From a virus, in the IMG/VR virus record IMGVR_UViG_3300031857_000650, positions 1 to 35,552 of that record: a stretch of DNA of 35,552 bases, one strand, 5' to 3'. Below are positions 1 through 6,047 of this stretch, piece after piece. Under the pieces are notes generated by a model. It had not been told where the DNA came from. It searched no databases and was given only the letters and a program-made list of their open reading frames with translations. A program made the translations under genes and the position numbers. Each line of letters starts with the position of its first letter. The stretch's first letter is position 1.

Positions 1-193
1 TTAATTCAAGCATAGTGACCCCCGAGACTCCCGACCTGTGAAGTCTTTAGCCATTACAGATAAATGTGGATAGTCTGTAACTGCTACTCGCTGAACGCAC
101 GTATTCAATTGTCGAGCACCCGTATCGTGGGCCAATCGCTGATAGTCGGTCTGTTTGCTCGTTTTCGCAGTCGCTACGGAACGCTGCACCGCC
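1..193. repeat. Left copy of 193-base terminal repeat
   Basis: These bases recur at 35360-35552 in the same orientation with one mismatch (T at 128 against G at 35487). The repeat lies just upstream of the small terminase gene on the circular map, where a pac/cos site or genome end is expected. It may be a true direct terminal repeat or the overlap left by assembling a circular or circularly permuted genome; sequence alone does not decide. No convincing gene lies in it. Confidence 0.9.
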
Positions 194-419
194 GGGGGTC
201 ATTAAGCGGTATCCCTTCTCTTGTCAGCATCCGGGACATGGATCATTGCTTGTAACGTGTGCGGACAGTACAAATGCAGAAAGGCCACTTTCTACTGCAT
301 TCCAGTGCTAGCCCACTTTGCCATTAAAGGCGAGGAACGCATGAGAAAATGGCCTCATGATCTTGCGAATTGTCCAACGGTGGCGGGCTAGCGCGGCGTT
401 GGCGTAATTGTAATTAACA
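194..419. other. Structured non-coding region between terminal repeat and early operon
   Basis: No gene is supported here. Visible structure: a hairpin at 274-300 (ATGCAG...CTGCAT outer stem, AAAG/CTTT inner stem), a hairpin at 340-359 (CATGAG/CTCATG), and a long-range 8-bp inverted repeat GCTAGCCC (307-314) / GGGCTAGC (385-392) that encloses the second hairpin. On the circular map this lies between the last early leftward gene and the terminases. A late-transcription control or packaging site is therefore plausible, but no consensus element was recognised. Confidence 0.5.
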
Positions 420-662
420 CTACCCCAAACCTGCAAGTGATTTAGGTATCTTTGGAAGAGGTGCCCAGGCAACTATGTCAGCCTGACCTTTCCATTCGTC
501 GTATCTGGCAACACCTAGATTAGACAGAGCCTGAATTTTAACGCCTTGAGGGCAATCAGACAATGGTCGCCAGTAATAGGACTGGTCAACTGCAACCGAG
601 TTGTTGCTGATTTTGACTGTAGAACTCTCTGAAGTAGTCATCATTTCTTTCGTACCTTTCAT
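420..662 (-). CDS. Hypothetical phage protein, 80 aa
   Basis: Last gene of the leftward early operon. The C-terminal half has a WRPLSDCPQGVKIQAL-type stretch and ends in a WAPLP motif, a pattern seen in small accessory phage proteins of unknown function. The ATG at 662 would overlap the upstream gene by 77 bases; in-frame ATGs at 644 and 641, preceded by AAAGG and AAAGAA, are more economical starts. No catalytic motif, signal or membrane segment is visible. Function unknown. Confidence 0.6.
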   Translation of the reverse strand: MKGTKEMMTTSESSTVKISNNSVAVDQSYYWRPLSDCPQGVKIQALSNLGVARYDEWKGQADIVAWAPLPKIPKSLAGLG

Positions 663-849
663 CTTCCAATCTCTTCCTCATCTGGAACTCAATCTCTTTC
701 CTGACCAGATCAAGTGCATATTGCATTGCTTCCTTTTCCCTTGTCATCATGTGATAACTCGGATGCTCAGGATTGTCGTGTCGTTCGAGCTTCAACCCTA
801 ACCATTGGACTCTTGTTTGAAGTGTTTCGGCTACTCGTTTGATTCTCAT
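586..849 (-). CDS. Hypothetical charged protein, 87 aa
   Basis: Start ATG overlaps the stop of the DUF3310 gene (ATGA junction at 846-849), so translation is probably coupled. The protein is highly charged and helical, with a predicted coiled-coil-like stretch from about residue 38 to 75 (EKEAMQYALDLVRKEIEFQ and a following arginine/glutamate-rich run). It lies where lambdoid phages sometimes carry late regulators, but no Q-family feature is visible and no function is assigned. Confidence 0.6.
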   Translation of the reverse strand: MRIKRVAETLQTRVQWLGLKLERHDNPEHPSYHMMTREKEAMQYALDLVRKEIEFQMRKRLEDERYERNDDYFREFYSQNQQQLGCS

Positions 850-1067
850 TTCCCATCATCCTCTCGACATTCAAGTTCAATCAAAAGCTCAATGTAATGT
901 TTTGCCTTTTTCAAGTCAGCAATACCACCTTTGTCACGCCAGCGAGTTACATACTTGATTACGTTGCCTTCAAAAAAGCCAATTCTATTTGCATGAATAT
1001 ATTGAACAGGCTGAATAGCCTTATCCTTGTAATGATTTCCAGAAACCTGTGTATCTAATGCACTCAT
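846..1067 (-). CDS. DUF3310 family protein
   Basis: A 73-residue protein with the family hallmarks: an N-terminal GNHYKDKAIQPVQYI motif, a central GFFEGNVIKYVTRWRDKGG motif and a C-terminal KAKHYIELLIELE helix. DUF3310 proteins are common in phage early and nucleotide-metabolism regions; their biochemical role is not firmly established although some are annotated as nucleotide kinase-like. Start overlaps the ninB stop by four bases (ATGA), and its own stop overlaps the next gene. Confidence 0.85.
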   Translation of the reverse strand: MSALDTQVSGNHYKDKAIQPVQYIHANRIGFFEGNVIKYVTRWRDKGGIADLKKAKHYIELLIELECREDDGK

Positions 1068-1474
1068 TTTTCCTCCAAGTCATAAAACGTCACACCTAAC
1101 TCACTGGCTGCATAAGCCTCAACCTGTGAGCAAAACTCACTGAACTCTGTTGTTGTCAGATTAGTGCTTGATTTGCCAATTACCTGACCGTTTGGCAACT
1201 CATCAAATCCAATAAACTGGCGCTTAAACTGTTCGTGCCATATCTCAGCCGGGTACAGTTTTCCGTTCACAACTGCTTGCTCTGCAACCTGGGCCAAGAC
1301 GCCTTTCCCCCAATACCGCCTGTTTTGTGGTTGCGTTCTCTTCCTTTTGGAGATGGTCAATACCCACCTGTGACCACCTTGGAGAACTTGTGAGAGGAAC
1401 GGGAATACCTGCGCCTTGATTGCCGCCCATGCTTGCGGACGGTTGTGCAGTTCAACTACTAAGACTTCACTCAT
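1064..1474 (-). CDS. ninB: NinB recombination protein
   Basis: A 136-residue protein matching the NinB (lambda Orf) family, which binds single-stranded DNA and helps load or replace host RecFOR functions in phage recombination. The diagnostic segment is the basic KRKRTQPQNRRYWGKGVLAQVAE region at about residues 44-66, followed by conserved WHEQFKRQFIG. Start overlaps the HNH gene stop (TGATG), so the two are coupled. In lambda ninB and ninG are in the same nin region; here an HNH gene sits between them. Confidence 0.88.
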   Translation of the reverse strand: MSEVLVVELHNRPQAWAAIKAQVFPFLSQVLQGGHRWVLTISKRKRTQPQNRRYWGKGVLAQVAEQAVVNGKLYPAEIWHEQFKRQFIGFDELPNGQVIGKSSTNLTTTEFSEFCSQVEAYAASELGVTFYDLEEK

Positions 1475-1965
1475 CAGATGGCTCTAGCGTATGGATGAAT
1501 GCGCTTCTCTGCATTTGCCCTTGCTTGCGCAGCGTCTTCCAATGTTTTGAAGTAACCCAATCCATAACGAGCACCGTTTAAACAGATGCTTGCTATCCAA
1601 CGTTTATTGTGTTTGCAGTAGTAAACGCCTTTAATTCCGCTTTTACTGTCAGCGTGCGCTTTTGTGTTTTGAGCATTCTCAGACCTTGAGCAGAGCCTAA
1701 GATTAGCAATCCTATTGTCTGACTTTACGCCGTTAATGTGATCTATAGATTTATCAGGGTAAACACGATTCACAAACATCCATGCCAACCTATGCGCCCT
1801 GTACAACTTGCCATCTATCCTAATGACGACATATCCGGATGAATCCTTGCATTGACACAAATCACCAGACCTCACGCCACCTTTCAAGTTAACTTTCCAG
1901 TTAAACATGCCAGTTTCAGCATTGAATGCCAGAACTTCTACAAGTCTTTCATGCGTCAATGTCAT
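1474..1965 (-). CDS. HNH homing endonuclease with AP2-like C-terminus
   Basis: A 163-residue free-standing homing endonuclease. The HNH core is at about residues 55-95 (YRAHRLAWMFV, then IDHINGVKSDNRIANLR with the catalytic histidines and asparagine). The C-terminal 60 residues (SGIKGVYYCKHNKRWIASI, then GYFKTLEDAAQA) form an AP2-like DNA-binding domain. It is fitted exactly between ninG and ninB, with ATGA (1962-1965) and TGATG junctions, so it inserted without breaking either gene. Expected action: a site-specific break in uninfected alleles to spread the element. Confidence 0.88.
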   Translation of the reverse strand: MTLTHERLVEVLAFNAETGMFNWKVNLKGGVRSGDLCQCKDSSGYVVIRIDGKLYRAHRLAWMFVNRVYPDKSIDHINGVKSDNRIANLRLCSRSENAQNTKAHADSKSGIKGVYYCKHNKRWIASICLNGARYGLGYFKTLEDAAQARANAEKRIHPYARAI

Positions 1966-2672
1966 TGTTTTTTCTCCAGCCTGTTTGCTTTCTTTTTCAT
2001 TACAGCCTTTAATCTTTTTAGATATTCAATTGAATACGTTGTCAGTTGATTTTGCGAACGAAGCCAATCAACTTTTTCGTCACCAATTTTTTGCCGTAGC
2101 CTTGGCTCGTATTCGCTCAGATTTCCGCTTTTCCAGTTGTTACAAACTGAGCAGCTTTTGTGAATGTTCCAAAGGTTGAACCTGACCGCTGAAGCTGCAC
2201 CAACACTGCGGAAGTGAGATGCGTGCCATTGACCATCCCAATTGGCTGGCTTGTCGCAACTGACGCACCCAAGATGCACATCACGCAAACGAACGTATCT
2301 GTTGACCTCTCTTTGCGCCTCTGCCGCCCATTCACTCCGTGTTTTGAGGCTTTCACGTTTGGCACGGTCTTTCAATGCCTCTGTTCGGGCTTGAATGGCA
2401 CCTTCCTTCGCTTTTCTTTTCGCGGCAATACTCATGGCACACTCAACAGAACAAACGCACTGTAGGGGCTTATTTGGCGTGAACAAGGTTTTGCAGACCT
2501 TGCACTTTTTCTGCTTTGGCTTTTTCGATCCGTTCCCGGACTGCAAGCCGTAACCCTTTGTAGACCCCTGAGTTGTCCGCTTCGAGTTCTTGGACTGCGT
2601 GTCGGCAGTGGTCAATCCATCCTGGCTGCTGGGCGAGATAGGTGTACCAATTGGCTGCGTGTTCAAAGTCAT
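1962..2672 (-). CDS. ninG: NinG/Rap-like recombination protein
   Basis: NinG (Rap) is a phage Holliday-junction-related recombination protein. Family signs: a zinc-finger-like KKCKVCKTLF...C..C near residues 56-78, a basic helical linker, and HLGCVSCDKPANWDGQWHASH, which carries the C-x-x-C and His cluster, then CSVCN. The ATG at 2672 forms an ATGA overlap with the upstream 45-codon gene. However, residues 1-45 are Ser/Thr/Gln-rich and share DNA with a better-looking ORF in another frame (2470-2694). A TTG at 2546 (194 aa, near the usual NinG length) may be the real start. Confidence 0.85.
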   Translation of the reverse strand: MTLNTQPIGTPISPSSQDGLTTADTQSKNSKRTTQGSTKGYGLQSGNGSKKPKQKKCKVCKTLFTPNKPLQCVCSVECAMSIAAKRKAKEGAIQARTEALKDRAKRESLKTRSEWAAEAQREVNRYVRLRDVHLGCVSCDKPANWDGQWHASHFRSVGAASAVRFNLWNIHKSCSVCNNWKSGNLSEYEPRLRQKIGDEKVDWLRSQNQLTTYSIEYLKRLKAVMKKKANRLEKKQ

Positions 2673-2694
2673 GCTGCTTGTCCAACCAGATCAC
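2470..2694 (-). CDS. Hypothetical small helical protein, 74 aa
   Basis: Begins at GTG 2694 inside the end of the 45-codon gene and overlaps the presumed N-terminus of NinG by about 200 bases in another frame. Its composition is protein-like: aromatic residues spread along the chain (WLDKQHDF, ANWYTYLAQQPGW), then an amphipathic HAVQELEADNSGVYKGL segment typical of small conserved phage proteins of unknown function. I consider it more likely real than the Ser/Thr-rich alternate frame, but the GTG start lacks a strong ribosome site. Confidence 0.55.
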   Translation of the reverse strand: MIWLDKQHDFEHAANWYTYLAQQPGWIDHCRHAVQELEADNSGVYKGLRLAVRERIEKAKAEKVQGLQNLVHAK

Positions 2695-2806
2695 CCGTTA
2701 CCCAAAGTGCCCACGTAATTGCCGTTTCTGGAACATCGATGCCTGCTTTGACTGCATCAAGGATTCGCATGGCTTCAAGTTCTTCGTGGTTGAACTGATC
2801 ACGCAT
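2669..2806 (-). CDS. Hypothetical protein, 45 aa
   Basis: Starts at ATG 2806, which overlaps the end of the helicase-loader gene by eight bases (ATGCGTGA) and is preceded by AAGGAAATGCAGG, a plausible ribosome site. A longer in-frame start at 2851 would lie deep in the loader gene and is unlikely. The protein is a short acidic helix followed by a hydrophobic ITWALWVTGDLVG segment. No family recognised. Its TGA overlaps the ATG at 2672. Confidence 0.55.
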   Translation of the reverse strand: MRDQFNHEELEAMRILDAVKAGIDVPETAITWALWVTGDLVGQAA

Positions 2807-3641
2807 CCTGCATTTCCTTGCGTGCAATTGGCCGATAGCTAGGCCATGCAAACGGCACCCACTTAGCGCACTCGGTCATGCGGTCATAAACACGATCCCC
2901 GACAAACTGGCGAAACCCGTCTTTGTTTTGGTTCGTAAGCAAAATGGTTGGCATCAAATCCCGATAACGCTTATCCAGCACATCGAACAGATGCAGCATT
3001 TCGGAATCTGTGCCGTTCTGAACACCAATTTCGTCAATCACCAGCAATGGCACGCTTGCCAGTTGCGCAATCACCTCTTGCTCCGACAATTCAGAGTCCT
3101 TTCGCCACGTTCCGCGAATCTTTTGGAACAGCTCCATGCAGGTCATGTAACGACCAACATGGGCTGGCATCAGCGCCTGAAGAATGGCAATAGCAAGGTG
3201 ACTCTTTCCTGTGCCGGGCTGACCGCCGAATACCAGCCACGAGCCTTTTTTGTAAACATCAGACCAGTTATTGACGTACTCAGTAGCGATTGCCAATGCC
3301 TTGCGCTGTTCATCGGTTTCTGCCTTGAATGTGGCAAGTGTTCTGCCAACGAAACGAGCCGGAACACCAACTTCTTCAATCTGACGTGAGCGAAGATGCA
3401 TGGCAGCAATGCGGGCTGTTTCGGCCTTCTTCTCATCCTCGCGGCGCTTCATGTCAGCCGTACATGCTGGGCAAACAGACCAAATCGTCCGACTTGTCAG
3501 GCGCGTTCCATCGGCCATGTAAGGCCCATGTCTGTCGCAATTGACCTGCATGCGACCAACTTTTGCAATTCCCTTTGCCTGGCTCGTGTGCAACAAAAGC
3601 GAGTGCAGTTTGTCGTGGTGATTGTCAGAAAGAACCGTCAT
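2799..3641 (-). CDS. DnaC-like replicative helicase loader (AAA+ ATPase)
   Basis: A 280-residue ATPase that probably loads the host DnaB helicase at the phage origin, the role of DnaC or lambda P. The N-terminal zinc-binding module has C35, H38, C57 and C60 (CDRHG and CPAC). Walker A is GGQPGTGKS at 139-147 and Walker B LLVIDE at 199-204. A TNQN sensor-1 motif and a conserved DRMTE follow. The gene overlaps the end of the DUF1376 initiator by 17 bases, giving an initiator-loader pair as in other phages. Confidence 0.9.
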   Translation of the reverse strand: MTVLSDNHHDKLHSLLLHTSQAKGIAKVGRMQVNCDRHGPYMADGTRLTSRTIWSVCPACTADMKRREDEKKAETARIAAMHLRSRQIEEVGVPARFVGRTLATFKAETDEQRKALAIATEYVNNWSDVYKKGSWLVFGGQPGTGKSHLAIAILQALMPAHVGRYMTCMELFQKIRGTWRKDSELSEQEVIAQLASVPLLVIDEIGVQNGTDSEMLHLFDVLDKRYRDLMPTILLTNQNKDGFRQFVGDRVYDRMTECAKWVPFAWPSYRPIARKEMQDA

Positions 3642-4407
3642 CGTTTATCCCCTGTGTGTAGTCAATCGTTTCAAAACCCATGTGGCGAGAGGTGCCTGAA
3701 CCTTTGCGCTTTCCAGAAGAACGCATGCAAATTGCTTTCAGGTATTCGGATGGGTCAACCGGTTGCGTAACAACTGCGCTTCGGACTGCCTCAACGACGA
3801 TTTGCTCGCCATAGTCCTTCACCAACTTGCCGACAAACGAGCCGCATTGGGCTTTTGCAACGCCAGACCTTTCCAGCAAGCTTTTTCCAGCATCCCAAAG
3901 CTCTTTTTTGGTCAACTGGTCAACCATTGAGGCGTCAGCCTCAGCTACGTTAGTAGCTGTATTAATGGTTATTGGTTTATGGTTTATGGTTAGGGTTTCG
4001 TCTGGGTTATTGCTGGGTTCCGTATGGGTTGCGACTGGGTTCCCACTGGAAACCGACTGGAAACCCACTGGGTTATTTGTGGGTTCCGAGTGGGTTTTCT
4101 TTGGCCTTCCACCCTTGCGGCCATTGGTGTTGTTGCGTTCACGGATTTGGTGATATTCCGCTATCTCTTTTTCGCAGCGAGTGTGTCTCCAAACGTCACC
4201 ATCACGCTTGAAAAACGCTTCAAGAATGAGCGAAACAACTTCAGCATCTGCACCAACCTTGAGACCAATAACCTTTGCGTTATCTGGAAGTGGTTGCTCA
4301 GATTCGTAGTACATCCAGATCATCCGGATATACGCAGCAAGGTGCGTATCCGACAAACGCGATGTGTCTCTAATGAAGTCGCCAATATGGTGTTGGTAGT
4401 AATGCAT
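3625..4407 (-). CDS. DUF1376 replication initiator-like protein
   Basis: A 260-residue protein. Residues 1-85 are a DUF1376 domain (MHYYQHHIGDFIRDTSRLSD, then AAYIRMIWMYYESE), frequent in phage replication proteins encoded just before a DnaC-like loader. A central Pro/Asn/Thr linker (about 100-150) is encoded by an 11-bp tandem array (3993-4102). The C-terminal third (ELWDAGKSLLERSGV to YLKAIC) resembles the helicase-partner region of such initiators. The ATG at 4407 makes a TGATG junction with the upstream gene. By analogy with lambda O it likely binds the repeats in its own gene. Confidence 0.8.
   Translation of the reverse strand: MHYYQHHIGDFIRDTSRLSDTHLAAYIRMIWMYYESEQPLPDNAKVIGLKVGADAEVVSLILEAFFKRDGDVWRHTRCEKEIAEYHQIRERNNTNGRKGGRPKKTHSEPTNNPVGFQSVSSGNPVATHTEPSNNPDETLTINHKPITINTATNVAEADASMVDQLTKKELWDAGKSLLERSGVAKAQCGSFVGKLVKDYGEQIVVEAVRSAVVTQPVDPSEYLKAICMRSSGKRKGSGTSRHMGFETIDYTQGINDDGSF
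3993..4102. repeat. Ten tandem 11-bp iterons, probable phage replication origin
   Basis: Ten contiguous units of exactly 11 bases, each starting GGGTT (or GGAAA in two central units) and mostly ending CT or T: starts at 3993, 4004, 4015, 4026, 4037, 4048, 4059, 4070, 4081 and 4092. The GGAAACC units at 4048 and 4059 keep the phase. An AT-rich run of GGTTTAT-type repeats (3961-3991) adjoins the array and could be the unwinding element. The 11-base period is not a multiple of three, so the repeat is kept at DNA level although it is within coding sequence. Lambda ori lies in gene O in the same way. Confidence 0.75.
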
Positions 4408-4637
4408 CACACCCTCACCCATCCGGGTCGCACAGACCCGTTACTCGTTTTTCTTGGAAACAGCCCAGCGGGTTTGATCAGTCCATCCTTGCTGAGCAAC
4501 CGAAAAACCTTCCCCCATCCACGCTGATCCTGAAAGACGATTCCACACACCGCAGCAGCCTCAATAACTGCTTCTGGCGAAAATGGTTCGCTGGTTAGCT
4601 GGACGTACTTGTGCGCAAATCCGTATGCGTCAGTCAT
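4407..4637 (-). CDS. Hypothetical protein, possible winged helix, 76 aa
   Basis: Starts at ATG 4637, overlapping the previous stop (ATGA) with GGAG eleven bases upstream; a TTG two codons earlier is less likely. The sequence reads as three helices and a beta wing (EAVIEAAAVCGIVFQDQRGWG, KVFRLLSKDGLIKPAG, PGWVRV), which resembles a small winged-helix fold, but no named family is recognised. Lies directly upstream of the initiator and is coupled to it. Confidence 0.6.
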   Translation of the reverse strand: MTDAYGFAHKYVQLTSEPFSPEAVIEAAAVCGIVFQDQRGWGKVFRLLSKDGLIKPAGLFPRKTSNGSVRPGWVRV

Positions 4638-4846
4638 TTCCAAGACTCCTCAATCTCATGCGCCGCATTAAGAAAATGCAAAGCAAGTTGTCGAAGTGAA
4701 ATTGGCGTTAGGCCAATAATTGATGTCGGTTTCATGTGCAAATCAAACAAAGCCAGCGTTTGCGTCTTAGTGTTGAAGTGAACTTGGCTTAAACCGTCGT
4801 TGTAGATAACGCGGTTGAATTTGGATGTATAGGATTCAACAGTCAT
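4634..4846 (-). CDS. Hypothetical protein, 70 aa
   Basis: Small soluble alpha/beta protein: strands around RVIYND and QVHFNTKTQTLALF, then a C-terminal helix SLRQLALHFLNAAHEIE. Coupled by ATGA junctions at both ends to the ribbon-helix-helix gene upstream and the 76-residue gene downstream. No family or motif recognised. Confidence 0.6.
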   Translation of the reverse strand: MTVESYTSKFNRVIYNDGLSQVHFNTKTQTLALFDLHMKPTSIIGLTPISLRQLALHFLNAAHEIEESWK

Positions 4847-5070
4847 CCGTGAAACCTCGATGCCGGGCGCTCCCGGTGCGATTCCGGCATGGCTGGATTG
4901 ACTCCGGCAACACGGCAGATCAAAGTTGCCTCATGCAACTTCTTTTCCGACCATTCACTAAGCAACATTCGCAGAACGTCAGCCCTGCTTTTGCCTGTCG
5001 CTTGAACGTATCCGTCCAAAACGCTAAGGTCGTCTCGTTCGACTTCGAATCGAATCTCCGTGTTGCTCAT
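4843..5070 (-). CDS. Ribbon-helix-helix (Arc/MetJ-like) protein
   Basis: 75 residues. The N-terminal 45 fit a ribbon-helix-helix DNA-binding fold: a strand TEIRFEVE, helix DDLSVLDGYVQATG, the turn KSR and helix ADVLRMLLSEWSEKK. The C-terminal tail is Arg/Pro-rich and probably unstructured. Second gene of the leftward early operon: its ATG directly follows the cro-like stop with no spacer. A role as an auxiliary transcription regulator is likely by fold and position; the target is unknown. Confidence 0.65.
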   Translation of the reverse strand: MSNTEIRFEVERDDLSVLDGYVQATGKSRADVLRMLLSEWSEKKLHEATLICRVAGVNPAMPESHRERPASRFHG

Positions 5071-5262
5071 TCAAGCAACCTCTTTGATTGGCTTGAGGTG
5101 CTTTTTGTATTGAATCTGGATGACCTTCAGCCACCCTTTAGGGATGGAGCCTCGAAGTTTCCAGTTAGAGACTGTTGCCTGGGCAACGCCAAGAGATCGG
5201 GCCAAGGCGCTGACACCGCCAGCGGCTTCTATGGCTTGTTCAAGTGTTTGCATTGGGTTCAT
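5071..5262 (-). CDS. Cro/YdaS-like transcriptional repressor
   Basis: 63-residue helix-turn-helix protein of the YdaS/Cro type: EQAIEAAGGVSALARSLGV then AQATVSNWKLRGSIP, with the recognition helix at about residues 26-36. It is divergent from the CI gene and is the first gene of the leftward operon, the Cro position. Its ATG (5260-5262) lies only six bases from a perfect-looking -10 box (5269-5274), so the transcript is probably leaderless; an in-frame ATG at 5253 also lacks a ribosome site. Confidence 0.85.
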   Translation of the reverse strand: MNPMQTLEQAIEAAGGVSALARSLGVAQATVSNWKLRGSIPKGWLKVIQIQYKKHLKPIKEVA

Positions 5263-5268
5263 GTGGCG

Positions 5269-5297
5269 ATTATCACGATTGTGATAGTCGCTGTCAA
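5269..5297 (-). promoter_or_regulatory. Leftward early promoter (cro promoter)
   Basis: Read on the minus strand: -35 TTGACA (5297-5292), 17-base spacer, -10 GATAAT (5274-5269). The spacer is filled by the 16-bp operator. Near-consensus sigma-70 promoter for the cro/replication operon. The repressor promoter in the other direction is weak: TTGTGA at 5279-5284, 17 bases, then TTAGGA at 5302-5307. Confidence 0.85.
5271..5286. promoter_or_regulatory. Operator O1 for CI/Cro
   Basis: Perfect inverted repeat TATCAC-GATT-GTGATA between the -10 and -35 boxes of the cro promoter. Its reverse complement recurs with one outer-base change at 6628-6643 in the rightward early promoter, which is strong evidence that this is the repressor recognition site. 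Confidence 0.85.
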
Positions 5298-5315
5298 CAC
5301 ATTAGGAATGTCATC

Positions 5316-6047
5316 ATGTCTGACATGAATACAATCGCAACACGTTTGAAGTATTTGCGTGACCGCAAGGGCTGGACACAAACACAGCTTGCAGTCGTTG
5401 CCGATGTGTCTCAGGGCACAGTCGGAAACATTGAAGCCGGTAAGAGAGCGGGCAAGGGATCGCTCATCAAGCTAGCCAGGGTGCTTGATGCGTCGCTTGA
5501 TTGGCTGATAGACGGTGAAGGCCCGATGCTGATAAGTGAGTGGATCGAAGTACAGGCAAGACTGGTTGATGAGCCGGATCAAGTTTTGATACGCAACCAA
5601 ACTAACGTAGAGACGGCTGATTCACTTAAACCAAAGAAAGGGGTTCCCGTAGTGGGTGAAGTAAAGGGAGGTTCTGACGGCTACATAGATGAGCTGCAAT
5701 ACCCAGAGGGTCACGGCGATGGGTTTGTCGATTACCCAACAACCGACGCAAACGCATATGCGCTCAGAGTGCGCGGCGACTCCATGCACCCGCGTTACCG
5801 TGCCGGGGAGTACATCGTCATAGAGCCATCAATAGAGCCTCAGACAGGAGATGATGTTGTCGTTTCGACAACAGACGGAAGAAAACTTCTAAAGGAATTG
5901 AACTGGCAGCGTGACGGAGAGATACAGTTGTTAAGCGTCAATAACCACTATGGCCCATTGACGCTTCAGTCTTGCGATGTGATGTCTATCCATCTTGTCG
6001 CCGGTAGGGCAAGAAGAAGTGCGTTCGTTAAGGAGGTGAAGTCATGA
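5316..6047 (+). CDS. CI-like prophage repressor (HTH plus S24 peptidase)
   Basis: 243 residues. An N-terminal HTH_3/XRE domain (residues 8-65: GWTQTQLAVVADVSQGTVGNIEAGKRAG) is followed by an S24/LexA-like self-cleaving domain: PVVGEVKGGSDGY around the cleavage loop (112-123), GDSM with nucleophile S156, and the K190-K193 pair (GRKLLKE) supplying the general base. The usual Ala-Gly cleavage pair appears here as Gly-Gly. Start ATG 5316 has AGGA eight bases upstream. It should repress both early promoters through the shared operator and be inactivated by RecA during DNA damage. Confidence 0.92.
   Translation: MSDMNTIATRLKYLRDRKGWTQTQLAVVADVSQGTVGNIEAGKRAGKGSLIKLARVLDASLDWLIDGEGPMLISEWIEVQARLVDEPDQVLIRNQTNVETADSLKPKKGVPVVGEVKGGSDGYIDELQYPEGHGDGFVDYPTTDANAYALRVRGDSMHPRYRAGEYIVIEPSIEPQTGDDVVVSTTDGRKLLKELNWQRDGEIQLLSVNNHYGPLTLQSCDVMSIHLVAGRARRSAFVKEVKS

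Noticed and set aside
1-189. Minus-strand 62-codon ORF (GTG start) in the terminal repeat, and its copy at 35360-35548
   Set aside because: No ribosome site, unremarkable composition, and the repeat mismatch changes His to Pro. More likely non-coding end sequence.
64-255. Plus-strand 63-codon ORF in the left end
   Set aside because: Cys/Arg/Ser-rich translation without protein-like features; overlaps the repeat boundary and lacks a ribosome site.
586-849. Late antiterminator Q
   Set aside because: Position would suit Q, but no zinc-binding or Q-family features are visible, so no function was assigned.
3993-4102. CRISPR array interpretation of the repeats
   Set aside because: Units are 11 bases, contiguous and without spacers; the pattern fits iterons.
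3827-4153. Plus-strand ORFs through the iteron array
   Set aside because: Repetitive Trp/Gly/Leu translations produced by the 11-bp repeats in antisense frames.
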